From: Tetracentron sinense
Taxonomy: Eukaryota; Streptophyta; Magnoliopsida; Trochodendrales; Trochodendraceae
Direction of reading: 5' to 3'
Assembly: GCA_015143295.1 (NCBI GenBank)
Contig: CM026566.1
Location: 9,039,072-9,103,071 of the forward strand
Length of the DNA: 64,000 nucleotides
In this document: positions 1-10,713 of the stretch, in pieces
Numbering within the stretch: the first letter of the stretch is position 1
Layout of the letters: every line of letters begins with the position of its first letter
The notes under the pieces: generated by a model
What the model was told of the DNA's origin: nothing
Database searches by the model: none
Seen by the model: only the letters and a program-made list of their open reading frames with translations
Position numbers and translations under genes: made by a program

Positions 1-2033
1 GTTTCCCAAGAGCTCTAGTGACCTGAGACCACTAAAAATTAAAAAAATATTTTTCTCCTATCATGCTTACTTAATTTACTGGTTTACAAAGGGATCATTC
101 AAACTGTGATTAAAATTCCAGAGTTCCCAAGGTAGCATATATCAATGAGCCGGATGAGGAATTTCCAAAAGAAACCCTTGACCCACAGAGCCAAGCAAGA
201 AAGAGACAAAACTCAGCAATGGCCCTAAGAATGCAAAAATTGGAACCTTGCTACGCTGGGGGTAGAGAGAAAATGAGCTATCTCATCAAGAAGATCCCGC
301 ATAGTACATCAGGCCACTGTCAGAATTCAAAGTTACAAATCATTCATAATGTTGAGCCATACAGAGCATCCACTACATACCGGGACAACATCACCCTCAC
401 CAATACATAAGATAAGGGGTAGTTCTATCCTTCAAGTAAATACAACAAAGAAGACTAACTGGTCATCATAGAAGCATCAGTGATTCATCATAGATCAGGA
501 GCATGCTCAGTCCATCTTTTGAAGGCCCATATGGTTGGAAATGGATTTTCTAGCAATATTTTACAACTCGGCTGTATGGAGGACGAAGACCTCACAGAGC
601 TAGTCAATATGTATCAGATAAAGAGACCACTGTGCTTAAGATATTGTTAAGAAACTGTTTGTACTCTCAGTCACTGTAGGAAATGAAAGGAGGTCATTTT
701 TCGCACATCATTTTTCCCTATTCATAACCGATCAAGCTTATATCAATGAGATCTGTTAGTTTGCCCTTCAAGCCTAATAGCCTTTCTTTCTTTAAACTCA
801 TTTTTCGGGGCACCCTGTGCAAAATTTTTATCACCTGCTTGAACTACAACATGACTTGATCCTGAAAAGGGTACGTAGCCAACCGGAAAATCAAGTTCAG
901 TCAAAACAAAACAATCATCTTTCTTGAGCAAAATACTGCTTCGCAAAATACAAGGCAAAATTCAAAAATAAAAAATTGAAAAGAAAAGAGAAAAAGAGCA
1001 AAAACAAAAGAAACAAAAGCCAAAGAGCAAAGCTCAAAAGAAGCGCTCAAGAAAGCTCCAAAGCAAACAAGGGTGTCCCAAATCATTGACCCCCTAACTT
1101 ACATTTCGTCTTATCCCAAGCCCTCCTAGATCCCTCAGAGACTAAGATTACTGGCAGACTGACTGAAAAACATCAAAAGCTATACATCTCATCCACAAGG
1201 CAATGATGGGAGAAGATAGATCAAATTATCAGAAAATCGTAGGCCCAATGAAAACCAGAAATGACACTGAGGCACAAAAATAATGCGAGCCCAGCCTTGA
1301 TATTGTCATCAGGGGCAAAAAAGGGAACAAAATTATTCAACTATGCAGGCATGAGTGAAAACCGGAAACGGCCTCATTGCGCAAAAATTATGCGACCCCC
1401 AGACTTGGTCATTCCAAGGGCAAAAAAGGAAAAAAATTGAAATATGTTGGTAGCGGGATTTTGGTAGAATTCAGCCTCAACTCCAGCAACATCACATCTG
1501 TAAGCACCTAGAAGACTCACTATGATAACTCGAAGCCCTCAGCTCCAAGCAAGGTCTGATCTAGAATGTAACAAAGTCAAAACTAAGTTTGTACCTTTCT
1601 TAGCCATGGCTCAAAAGGTTGCAATTGCTCATTGCTATATTCTGTCATCTAAGGGACAAAAGATCCACAATCTCAAGCAAGGGTAGACCCCTTTATGAAT
1701 CAGCAGACAAAGAGAGCATCCCTAATTGTTTTCAAAAATCAAATTCAAAAACAAAATTTTTAGAAACAAGCTCATCTTTAAAAGTTTTAGAGTCCTAGTA
1801 TGTCTCTTAGCTTAGTCAAAAATCTACCTTCATCACTAGTGCAAAACAAACAGATCAATCAAAGCAAAAGCAGGCTCGAGCACATCTCCTTCACGACCCG
1901 GCGATAGACATGTAGACAAAGGACTGGCAGTGGCTCAGGGACATGGTTTCACTCCTCATGCCCCGTCATTCATTTCATTTGCTTGCTTATGGGTAAGCCA
2001 CATGGTTATCCTCATTCATTCATTTACACTATG
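1..2033. other. A-rich non-coding segment, probably old retroelement untranslated DNA
   Basis: No convincing coding region is seen on either strand; the short open frames have no recognisable motif. The stretch is A-rich on the plus strand, especially 940-1075. Its right end (from about 1980) has the same repeat motif, cttgcttatgggtaagccac, as the DNA just beyond element C at 22532. So 1-2033 and 22537 onward were one piece before C inserted. I infer untranslated or 3' region of an old Tat/Ogre-like element, because the downstream part leads into a Tat-like LTR at 24288. Confidence 0.5.
1247..1442. repeat. Two diverged direct repeats of about 105 bp
   Basis: The block around 1249-1330 (gaaaaccagaaatgacactg, then gcacaaaaataatgcgagcc, then ggggcaaaaaaggg) recurs at 1358-1440 with many substitutions (gaaaaccggaaacggcctca, gcgcaaaaattatgcgaccc, gggcaaaaaagg). 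It is a two-copy degenerate tandem repeat in non-coding retroelement-like DNA. Confidence 0.6.
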
Positions 2034-3751
2034 TGTCACGCCCCCAAAATTTATCTCATAAATGTAAAGATTCCAGGGCGTGACCATGGAACATATCCCA
2101 AGCTAAATGGAAATTAATAATATCCATTATCAGATATGCATATCAAGTAAACTAAATGTTTAATAAAGTTAAAGAAACAACTCTAGTTCAAAAAAGTCTC
2201 ACCACAATTTTCTCTGAACTCAAATAAATAATTGAAAAAGAAGAATGCTCCACTAGCTAACTAAGCTCTTGAAGTATCTCTAGGTCCTTCCAATATCTCC
2301 TCAAAAATAGTAGCAAAAACAAGGTTGGGCATAAGCTCAGCAAGTAAACACATCCATCATGCAACAATTTCACTTTAAAAACATATGCAATTATTTTCTT
2401 GTACAAGAATATCACAATTAACTTCCCAACGCACCGTGATCTGATTCTTTGTCTATAGGGTTCACACATAGCTCGCCCTATCGACAATGATTGAGTGGTA
2501 CTTAGCTCTACTCATGGGGATCGCACGTAGTTCACCCTCCCAATGATTTGGCTAGGAGAGTATCTCACTCGATCTATTGGTCAATCATCCATTGTGGCTT
2601 AATCTTTCTTTGATAGCCGAATTTTACTTTTGGGGTTGCACCTAGTTCACCCAAGGATCCACCTTGGAGATCATACTTAACTCACCCCACAAGTGAACCC
2701 TACACGTGGTCTCTGTCATTAATTATCCATTTTAGTCTAAACAAAAACAGTTAATTTCATAAACACATAATAACTAAATCATAGTTCTAACATAAAACAG
2801 GGTTAACAATATTAACATATTTGCAAGTTCCAATGTAGTTCATTCCTGTAAGTCATGGCAGTAAAACATACATGGAGACATATAGATAAATCCTGATTTC
2901 AGATTTAGTACCTTTATTACAAGTAGAAAAGTTCTCCGTTGCTAATCTGATCAAACACCCAACTTGTAAAAACCCTAAAACAACAATCACCTACCCTAAA
3001 ACAACAAGCACCCAACTATTAAACACCCTAAAACAGAAACGAAAACCCAGACCAGTCAACCCAGATTTATTCTTATTGTAAATTTCTTAGAAACCCTTGA
3101 CCTAACTTAATCAATTATACACTAATCAACAAGAATTATTCTAGATCTGATTTATGAAATCTTTAACATGGTTCATAAAGATAGTGTTCTTAACCTAAAA
3201 TCATTAATGCATCATATCTAACTCACAATCAAGAATATAAGATGAAAGCCTAGATCTAAGGGAGAATGTTCACTTGCCTACAATTTCAAAAAGATCAAAC
3301 CAAGTATTTTTTTTTTAATTGCAAAAGGAGCCCTTGAACGGATTAATCAACATCTTTTGATCACACCCAATTTCATGAAGCCTCGGATCTTACTTCCAAA
3401 CTTTGAATTCCTCCTCCAATACTTGCAGCCATTTTCTCTTCCTTTGTTTATTACGTATTCCCCTCCTCTCCTCTTAATTTGGTTTGAGACAATCATCCCT
3501 AATTAGGTTAATTATTTGCTTATATACTAATTCTAATCTATAATTACATAAATGCTATTAATGATGTTTGTTTGTCCACAAGTTCTAACTAAACCAATTT
3601 ATGAGTTATTTGTTTTTTTTTAAAATTTATTTTAACTTCAAGTTGGTAACATTATTATGGTTAACCTTAACATTGAAATTACTAACCCGCCCTTAAGCTG
3701 AAAATTACAAAATTACCCTAGAAGCATAAATAATAATTCCAGGTCACTACA
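2034..3751 (-). repeat. 3' LTR of element C (left copy)
   Basis: Begins TGTCACGCCC and ends CACTACA on the plus strand. It matches 20814-22531 with about 5 substitutions seen by eye (near 2067, 2937, 2975, 3368 and 3430). A minus-strand TATA-like sequence (agtatataag) lies at about 3519-3530, where a U3 promoter is expected. A reverse-complement polypurine tract follows at 3752. Confidence 0.95.
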
Positions 3752-3766
3752 ATCTACCCTCCTTAA
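3752..3766 (-). other. Polypurine tract of element C
   Basis: On the minus strand the sequence AAGGAGGGTAGAT abuts the LTR start. This is the position and composition of the plus-strand primer site of an LTR retrotransposon. Confidence 0.8.
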
Positions 3767-3796
3767 AAGGAATTTTGTCCTCAAAACTTAACATAC

Positions 3797-6601
3797 CTAA
3801 TCAAGAAAGATATGTGGATACTTTTTCTATATATCCGACTCCATCTCCCGAGAGGCTTCATCTATATTGTGGTTGCTCCATTGAACTTTCACTAGGGTAA
3901 TAGACTTCGTTCAAAGCTACTTCACCATCCTGTCCAAGATACGAACTGGTTTCTCCTCATAAGATGCATCTTGCCTCAATTCCAAGGCACTAAAATCAAT
4001 GGTGTGGGACTCGTCTCTCACGTACTTCCTCAACATAGATACGTGAAAAACATTATGTATCCCAGATAGACTGGGTGGCAAGGCAAGTTTGTAAGCCACA
4101 ACTCCAATCTGATCCAAGATCTCAAAAGGCCCGATGAACCTAGGTGACAGTTTTCCCTTCTTCTTTCCAAACCTCACCACACCCTTCATTGGTAAAACCT
4201 TGATGAGCATAACATGGTCACCAACTGCAAATTCTAAATCTCTCCTGCGTTGGTCTGCTTAACTCTTTTGCCGACTCTGAGCAGTACGTAACCGCTCTCT
4301 GATTACTATTACCTTCTCGGTAGTCTCACGAGCCAGTTCTGGCCCGAGCAAACTACTATCACCTACTTCTGCCTGACAGATTGGTGATCTACAAGGTCTA
4401 TCATACAGGGCCTCGTGCGGTGCCATTCCAATACTGGCTTGATAGCTATTATTATAAGCAAACTCTACTAATGGTAAGTGATCTTCCCAATTGCCCTTGA
4501 AATCCAAAACACAGGCCTGAAGCATATCCTCCATTACCTAGTTGACACGCTCCGTCTGACTGTCGGTTTGAGGATTGAAAGCGGTACTAAAGTCCAAGAT
4601 ATCCCCAGAGCCTTCTGGAAACTCTTCCAAAACAGTGATGTGAATCTCGAATCTCGGTCTGACACTATCGATGTCGGGCCCCATGGAGTTTAACAATCTC
4701 CTTCACATACAGTTTACTCAATTCATCCATAGAATAGGTAGTACGAACGGGGAGAAAATGAGTAGACTTGGTCAATCGATCTACTATAACCAACACTGCA
4801 TCATGCCCCTACCTCAACCTCGGTAACCCGACTACAAAATCCATGGAGATACACTCTTATTTCCATTCTGCAATAGGCAAAGATTGCAATGGCCCGGATG
4901 GCCGCTGGTGCTCGGCCTTCACTTGTTGACAAGTGAAACATCTAGATACATGCTCAGCAAGATTTCGCTTCATGCCATCCCACCAAAAATGCCTACAAAT
5001 ATCCTTGTACATCTTTGTACCATCCGGATGTACTGTATACTTGGAACAATGAGCCTCATCTAGAATTTATCTTTTCAGATCAACCAAATCGGGGACGCAC
5101 ACTCTACCTCGAAATCTCAAACCAGCATCCGACCCAATAGTCCAATCCGATGAATTGACAACTATCGTTCCTACCACTCTCGATTGCATCTTTTCATCAT
5201 GCAATTGAGCCTGAATGATCCTGCTAATCAATGTTGGTTGAACAGTCAAGTTAAATAGAAATGATTTAGCATTCTGCCGAACTAGATGGACATCATACTC
5301 TGAAACTATCTCCAGCATACACCACTCTTGCACCATCATAAGAGCAACTAATCCTCTCGGTTTGTAACTTAAGGCATCTACAACAACATTGGCCTTCCCG
5401 GGATGATACTGAAGAGTGAAATCATAATCTTTCAAGTGTTCCATCCATCAACATTGTCTCATATTGAACTCATTTTGAGAGAATAAATACTTCAAGCTCT
5501 TATGGTTAGAAAAGAGTTCAAACTTTTCACCATACAGGTAATGTCTCCAGATTTTCAAAGCAAAGACAACTGTAGCTAACTCCAGGTCATGAGTTGGATA
5601 ATTCTTCTCATGCACCTTCAGTTGTCGAGAAGCATAGGCAACAACCTTGTCATCTGCATCAACACACAACCCAAACCTTGATGGAAAGCATCACTGAAAA
5701 TAACAAGTCCTCCACCACCCTCTAGAATGGTCAGGACGAGTGCTGAAGTAAATCTAGCCTTCAGTTAAAAGAAAGCCAGCTCACATTTGTCATCCCAAAC
5801 AAACTTCACATCCTTCTTCATCAGATGAGTCAACGGTGAAGAAATCTTTGAAAATCCTTCTATGAAACGTCTATAATACCCAGCGAGACCCAAGAAACTA
5901 CGGATCTTAGAAACCGAAGTGGGCTGCTCCCAATTCCTCACTGCCTCCACCTTAGCCGGATCAACTGATACTCCATCTATAGAAACCACATGACCCAAGA
6001 ATTTGACTTCCTCTTCCCAAAACTCACACTTCGAGAATTTTAGAAACAAGTGATGTTCTCGAAGGGTCTGAAGTGTGATACGAAGATGTTGTTGATGTTC
6101 TTCTCTAGACTTAGAGTAAATCAAGATGTTATCCACGAAAACAACGACAAATTAATATAAGAAGGGTTTGAACACCCTATTCATCAAGTCCATGAATTCG
6201 GCTGGTGCATTAGTTAATCCAAAAGGCATAACTAAGAACTCATAGTGCCCGCACCGAGTCCGAAAGGCAGTCTTGGAAATTTCCTCTTCCTTCACCCTCA
6301 ATTGGTGATATCCTGACCTCAAGTCAATCTTGGAGAACAACTGTACCTCTCAAAGTTGATCAAACAAATCTTCGATCCTAGGCAAAGGATATTTGTTCTT
6401 GATAGTCACCTTATTTAATTATCAAAAATCGATACACAGTCTCATTGATCCATCTTTCTTTTTAACGAATCGAATCGGCACGCCCCAAGGCGAGGTACTA
6501 GGTCTAACAAAACCATGATGTAATAGCTCTTGAATCTGACTCTTAAGTTATTTTAACTCTACCGGTGCCATCCTATACGATGCCTTCGATATTGGTTAAG
6601 T
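3797..6601 (-). pseudogene. pol: Element C pol fragment: RT, RNase H, integrase, chromodomain-like tail
   Basis: Minus-strand remnant read in several broken frames. Visible in order from 6601 downward: RT N-terminal part with [17 protein letters not shown] and [28 protein letters not shown]; the RT catalytic box as FVDNILIYS (expected FVDD, so the second Asp is Asn); [15 protein letters not shown]; RNase H with [10 protein letters not shown] and YPTHDLEL; integrase pieces including SDRDSRFTS and the [18 protein letters not shown] region; GPFEI; and a chromodomain-like end near 3800-3915. Stops sit where relatives have Gln or Arg (for example VVPGT-stop-PIS, CIDF-stop-stop-LNKV, FLY-stop-FVV). 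Frameshifts lie in RNase H and integrase. It is the second half of the C coding region; the first half is at 19078-20662 beyond element B. Confidence 0.93.
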
Positions 6602-6884
6602 ACCTGTGTAGAGCCCCGGACCTTTTCACATTTTATGCATGACACTTTCGTTGCAAGTTTGCCTTTAAAGAGGTATAATTAATAAATAAGGAAGAAATTG
6701 GAAATTTTGAAATGTCAAAAATGTTCCTTTTGGAAGTACGAACCCAACGCAAGTTGAATCGTCAAAATCGGACGAACGAGTCAAAAGATATGGCCAAAAC
6801 AGTCTGGACCTGCAGGAAATCGTAGCTCGGAAGGCACTAAGGACGTACTCTGATAACGTAGCTCAAGCTCTGATAACGTATTCG

Positions 6885-7292
6885 TTGTGCAACAGACAAC
6901 GGGTACGTTGTACAGCAACAACGGGTACGTTGTACAGCAACAACAGGTACGTTGTACAGCAACAACAGGCACGTTGTACAGCAACAACGGACAACGAGCT
7001 CAGCACTATGCACTATCCACAACGGACAACGTGTTTGGCACTGTTCACAGCACAACGTGTTCAGCACTATTCACAGCACAATGTGTTGGGCACTGTTCAC
7101 AGCACAACGTGTTCAGCACTGTTCACAGCTCAACGTGTTTGGCACTGTTCACAGCACAACGTGTTCAGCACTGTTCACAGCACAACGTGTTTGGCACTGT
7201 TCACAGCACAACGTGTTCGGTACTGTTCACAGCACAATGTGTTCGGCACTGTTCACAGCACAACGTGTTCAGCACTGTTCACAGCTCAACGT
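6885..7292 (+). repeat. LTR array 1 of element B (5' copy): ACGT-core tandem repeat
   Basis: The first part has about four units built on CAACGGGTACGTTG, a perfect CAACG/CGTTG inverted repeat. The second part (about 7036-7292) has about ten 26-bp units of the form CACTGTTCACAGCACAACGTGTTCGG with changes at the last few bases. The 3' LTR has a different number and order of variants at 16846-17220. Each unit has an ACGT core of the kind bound by plant bZIP factors; regulation is inferred only. Confidence 0.9.
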
Positions 7293-8239
7293 GCTCGGTC
7301 CTCGCGTTTTGTAGAATTTTCAGTAAGGGCATTAGGGTCTTTTGGTCCGTTCACTCTTACCTTAAGAGTTTAACCCGAGCCTTTAGGGCTTCATTTCGAC
7401 ACTTAGAGAGATTGGGAGATAAGAAGAGAGGAGAGGGCGATTCCTAAACCTAGGGTTTCCAGTTTGGAGAGAAATCAAAGGGTTTGTGAACCCACACTCA
7501 ACTCAAGCCCATTTTTCTTCAAGATCAAGGCACAAGCTCGTGAGGAGCATCTCCTCAAGCTAGGGCAGCAACTCACAGTCGTTTTTGGAAGGAGATTTCT
7601 TCCTCACTTGATCAAGGTCGGTACTTCTTGCTACCCTCCTAGTTATAGTTTCTCTTTTCCTTTATTTCTTCTTGTTTTTCCTTCACTTACATATGTGCTA
7701 TGAGATTGATAGTATGAATGGTGAATGGGGGTGGATGTTGGCGAATGGATGCCGTGTGGATGATGTGATGAATGAATGGGAAAGGGCATTGTACTAATAA
7801 TGAATATACAAGTGTGATGTGAGCATAACCCACCTAGAGAAGCATGATTTAGGTTTAAATGAATAATGAATAATGAACATACCATGTTTGATGAAATGCC
7901 AAGGTGAATAAAGTGAGTTGTAAATTAGGAAATGCATGCCTAATAAATTATGGATATTGCTAGGGCTTATGATAGTGTGTTTTCTTGCTTTCCCTAAATG
8001 ATATGAATATTACATTGCTAAATCATTGATGTTATATGTGTTGTGAAATTACCCAAATGTCATATTTAAATTTAAATGCAAGTATGTACACGGTTCCCAC
8101 GAGCACGGCATGCATGACATGATTTATCGAGGTTTTCAAGAACATGGTTAGGGGTGGGACATAGCCTACGATATGTTTTACCTCGCTTCCCACAAGAAGA
8201 CAAGAACCAACATTCCACGAGGGGTCTCCCCTCACTCAC

Positions 8240-8415
8240 AAGTGCATATCATGAAGAAGGGCCTCCCTTCCCTCGCAAGTACATACATATCATGAAGAAG
8301 GGTCTCCCTTCCCTCGCAAGTGCATTGCATAAAGAAGGGTCTCCCTTCCCTCTCAAGGCATCTCACAAGTGCATCTCACAAGTACATCTCACAAGGATAT
8401 CTCACAAGTTACATG
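8240..8415 (+). repeat. LTR array 2 of element B (5' copy): GAAGGG-TCT-CCCTTC hairpin repeats
   Basis: Three units of about 37-40 bp contain GAAGGGTCTCCCTTC or a near copy (a perfect 6-bp stem with a 3-nt loop), preceded by a related unit at about 8215 and followed by short catctcacaagtg repeats. The same array is seen at about 18161-18336 in the 3' LTR, in both LTRs of A, in F, and inverted in the solo LTR at 14003-14250. Confidence 0.85.
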
Positions 8416-8726
8416 ATCACAAGTAAGCACGCATGACATGCATGACATGACACGACATACAAGAATCAAGCAAGATAGACAAGACAAGCTTTCAAGTACG
8501 AAAAGATATTTCAAGCCAAGTCAAGTGCACGATGTTTTCAAGAGGTTTTATCGGCTTTCTACGAAATACAAGCATGATTATAAATTACCTTACTTCCTTG
8601 TATGATATGAATTGTTTCCGTTTGACATATATAAATTGCTCCTGATTATGTATTGCCATTTTTATGCTATAATTGTTGGTTAGTATTTAGTACCCGCTGA
8701 GTATTCCATGCTCAGCCGTACTTCTT

Positions 8727-8846
8727 ATGTCGGCAGGTTCTGAGGGAGCTGCTGCTCCATTTGATGTTTGTGCTCCTGGTCCATGGGTGGAAGAGGAGTA
8801 CGTCGAGGAACCTTTGGAGGAACCTCCAGTAGAGGGTTACCATTAG
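8727..8846 (+). CDS. Small ORF in LTR of element B (39 codons), conserved across LTR copies
   Basis: ATG follows a GCTGAG...CTCAGC hairpin. The product begins MSAGSEGAAAP, contains PWVEEEYVEE and ends EGYH. It is acidic and has no recognised domain. The same frame is open in both LTRs of A, in F, in the inverted solo LTR, and in a diverged form in E (MSAGTEGA, PWVEEEYIEE). Between B and E the PWVEEEY(V/I)EE codons differ almost only at third positions, which suggests that the peptide, not only the DNA, is constrained. In the B 3' LTR the ATG is ATA (18648). It could instead be an exon, since GGCAG precedes GTTCTGAGG. Function unknown; translation not shown. Confidence 0.55.
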   Translation: MSAGSEGAAAPFDVCAPGPWVEEEYVEEPLEEPPVEGYH

Positions 8847-9155
8847 GTGGTTGTAGATTCTGAGTGGATTAGCTGTGGGTGAGATGAGAGATATACATTC
8901 ATGTATTTTGGCGGGTCTGTCCGCACTTTCTTTTGGTTACTTTTTGTATAAACTTGGATTTGCGTATGTATATACTTAGAGGTTTGGTAGACTTCCGCTG
9001 TGCTATGTTAGAGTATGTTTCCGCTGTTTATATCCTCTATTGTATATGCTCTGTGGGTTTTTGCAGGTTGGTTTGTCAAGCAAGTCATGTAAGCCATGAT
9101 TAGTCGTCCAAAGTTCACTCTAACTCCTAGGGTGGGTTTTGGGTCGCGACAGAAG

Positions 9156-9167
9156 TGGTATCAGAGC
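9156..9167 (+). other. Primer binding site of element B (tRNA-iMet)
   Basis: TGGTATCAGAGC lies 4 bp after the LTR end, complementary to the 3' end of plant initiator tRNA-Met. Confidence 0.95.
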
Positions 9168-9512
9168 TTAGGCTTTAGGTCTCTAGGGTCACTTAGAATC
9201 TTATACCACGGCTTGACAAGAGCATATGTCAGGAAACAAGTTAGGAAGAAAGTAAGTCGGAAGAGAGTCTTGATCCAAGTATAAGACTAAACTTTAGTCT
9301 TAGTCTAAAATGGTTGCTTTAACCAAGTACGGGTCCTAGGTACGCTAGAACACTAAAGTATAAGTATAATGTGATGAATACTCTGATGACTTGATGTGAT
9401 GTATATTGGTATTATACAACTAATACAAATTGAATTATTGTGAAATGGCATTGAAATAAACTGTGGTTTCAAGTTAGACTCATGTGGTGTTATTATTCTC
9501 AAGACTTTAGTC

Positions 9513-10713
9513 ATGAGATGGAACACATGGGGTCGTGGACCAAATACCAGAGCTTCCTCTTCTTCACGGGATGAGGATGAGCAGCCGGACCTCTCTCAGG
9601 TCTTAGGCTCCATTGCTGAGACACTCACCATACTGGCGGCTCGGTAGGCTATACCGGCATCAGCGGCACCTACTCCACCGCCCGCAGCTCCAGTACATCG
9701 TACAGCTGGAGTTGAGGCATTCAGGAGATTGAGGCCTGCACTCTTCCATGGGAGTGTTGACCCTCTTGCTGCGGAGGCATGGATCCTCTAGATGGAGAAG
9801 ATCTTTGCGGTCCTCTCACCTACAGAGGAGGATAGAGTAGCATGGGCAGTTTTCATGCTAGAGGGTGAAGCCCACCATTGGTGGTTGTCCGCATTGAGGA
9901 CACGAGATTTGACCATGTAGGGTCAACCTTGGACTTGGGAGGAGTTCAAAGATACTTTTTACAAGAAGTATTTTCCGATTGGAGCACGGGAAAAGAAAGA
10001 GAGAGAATTCATCAACCTTGAGCAAGGTTCGATGTCTGTGGCCGCTTATGAGGCCAAGTTCTCGGAGCTATCACGCTTCGCGACACATATGATTGCCACC
10101 GAGGCAATGAAGGCGAGGAGGTTTGAGCAAGGACTCAAGGATGTCATCATGGAGAAAGTATCGGTCTTTAGGCACGCCACTTACGCTGAAGTGGTGGATA
10201 AAGCCTTGTTGGTTGAGACCAACTCTGAGGCGGTGTCCAAGAAGAGGGAATTGACGAGAGGCCAATCCAGTAGTTCAGCACCTCTAGAGAGGCGGGCTCG
10301 TACCTGCCCTTATCAGTATGCGTGGCCAGCACCACCGATGAGGCCATCTTATGCGCCTCCAGCTCCACGACATTATGTGCCACAGGCACCGCGACCTCAG
10401 GCTCTTCCGGCCCCTCCGACTTATACACACGAGGTATGCACTTCGTACGGCCGAAGGCACCCGGCAAGAGATTGCCGAAGGGCATCGGGTGGATGTTTTC
10501 ATTGTGGTCGCCAGGGCCATATGATCAGGGATTACCCTAGTCGGCATTTACCAGGCCAGTCTCAGGGGATTAGGCCCCCAGCACACCCAGCAGTATCATA
10601 TCAGGCATCATCCCAGACTACCCGGTCTACACCTCAGTCTCGCCAGGCGAACCGGGGGCAAGTTTTTGCCTTGACAGAGGGTGATGCACTTGCATCTGAC
10701 GATGTGGTGCAAG
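9513..10713 (+). pseudogene. gag: Element B gag with in-frame stops
   Basis: Capsid-type Gag (Retrotrans_gag family) of a chromovirus. It starts at ATG 9513, where intact relatives read MRRNTRGRG but B has Trp replacing two Arg. Motifs: DEDEQPDLSQVLGSIAETL, GVEAFRRLRP, FMLEGEAHHWWLSAL, PWTWEEFKDTFYKKYFPIGAR, INLEQGSMSVAAYEAKFSEL. A zinc knuckle at about 10495-10540 reads CFHCGRQGHMIRDY, with the last Cys changed to Tyr. Three stops are TAG codons at 9645, 9789 and 9918, each at a Gln (CAG) of its relatives. There is no frameshift. The coding part ends in a Gly codon split by an intron (donor at 10714). Unspliced, the frame runs about 36 codons into the intron, longer than in A, E and F. Confidence 0.93.

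Larger units (their letters stand above)
6607..9151 (+). repeat. 5' LTR of element B
   Basis: TG...CA ends. Regions in order: a conserved block of about 150 bp (about 6655-6830) shared by all LTRs of this superfamily; array 1 of ACGT-core repeats (6885-7292); a leader-like region with the conserved aagctagggcagcaac; array 2 of hairpin repeats (about 8240-8415); a hairpin GCTGAG/CTCAGC (8698-8718); a conserved small ORF (8727-8846); and the U5 end before the PBS. Confidence 0.95.

Noticed and set aside
219..410. 63-codon open frame near the left edge
   Set aside because: No motif, unremarkable length for AT-rich DNA, and no second copy to compare.
2257..2487. Identical 76-codon minus-strand frames in both LTRs of C (also 21037-21267)
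   Set aside because: Identity only reflects the near-identical LTRs; no relative outside C was found here to test the frame.
6885..7447. Long overlapping plus-strand open frames through the LTR array (up to 186 codons), with like frames at 16837, 35107 and 62353
   Set aside because: They are open only because a 26-bp repeat without stops runs in several frames; all frames are open together, no start or domain is conserved, and the copies are repeat-derived.
7464..7703. LTR frame starting MERNQRVCEPTLNSSPFF, also open in the other B LTR and in A
   Set aside because: Conserved within the A/B subfamily as DNA, but in E and F the same region is in a shifted frame with indels, so protein conservation is not supported; more likely leader RNA.
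9156..9167. tRNA-Met-like matches before each gag
   Set aside because: Only the 12 nt complementary to the tRNA 3' end are present, at LTR edges: primer binding sites, not tRNA genes.
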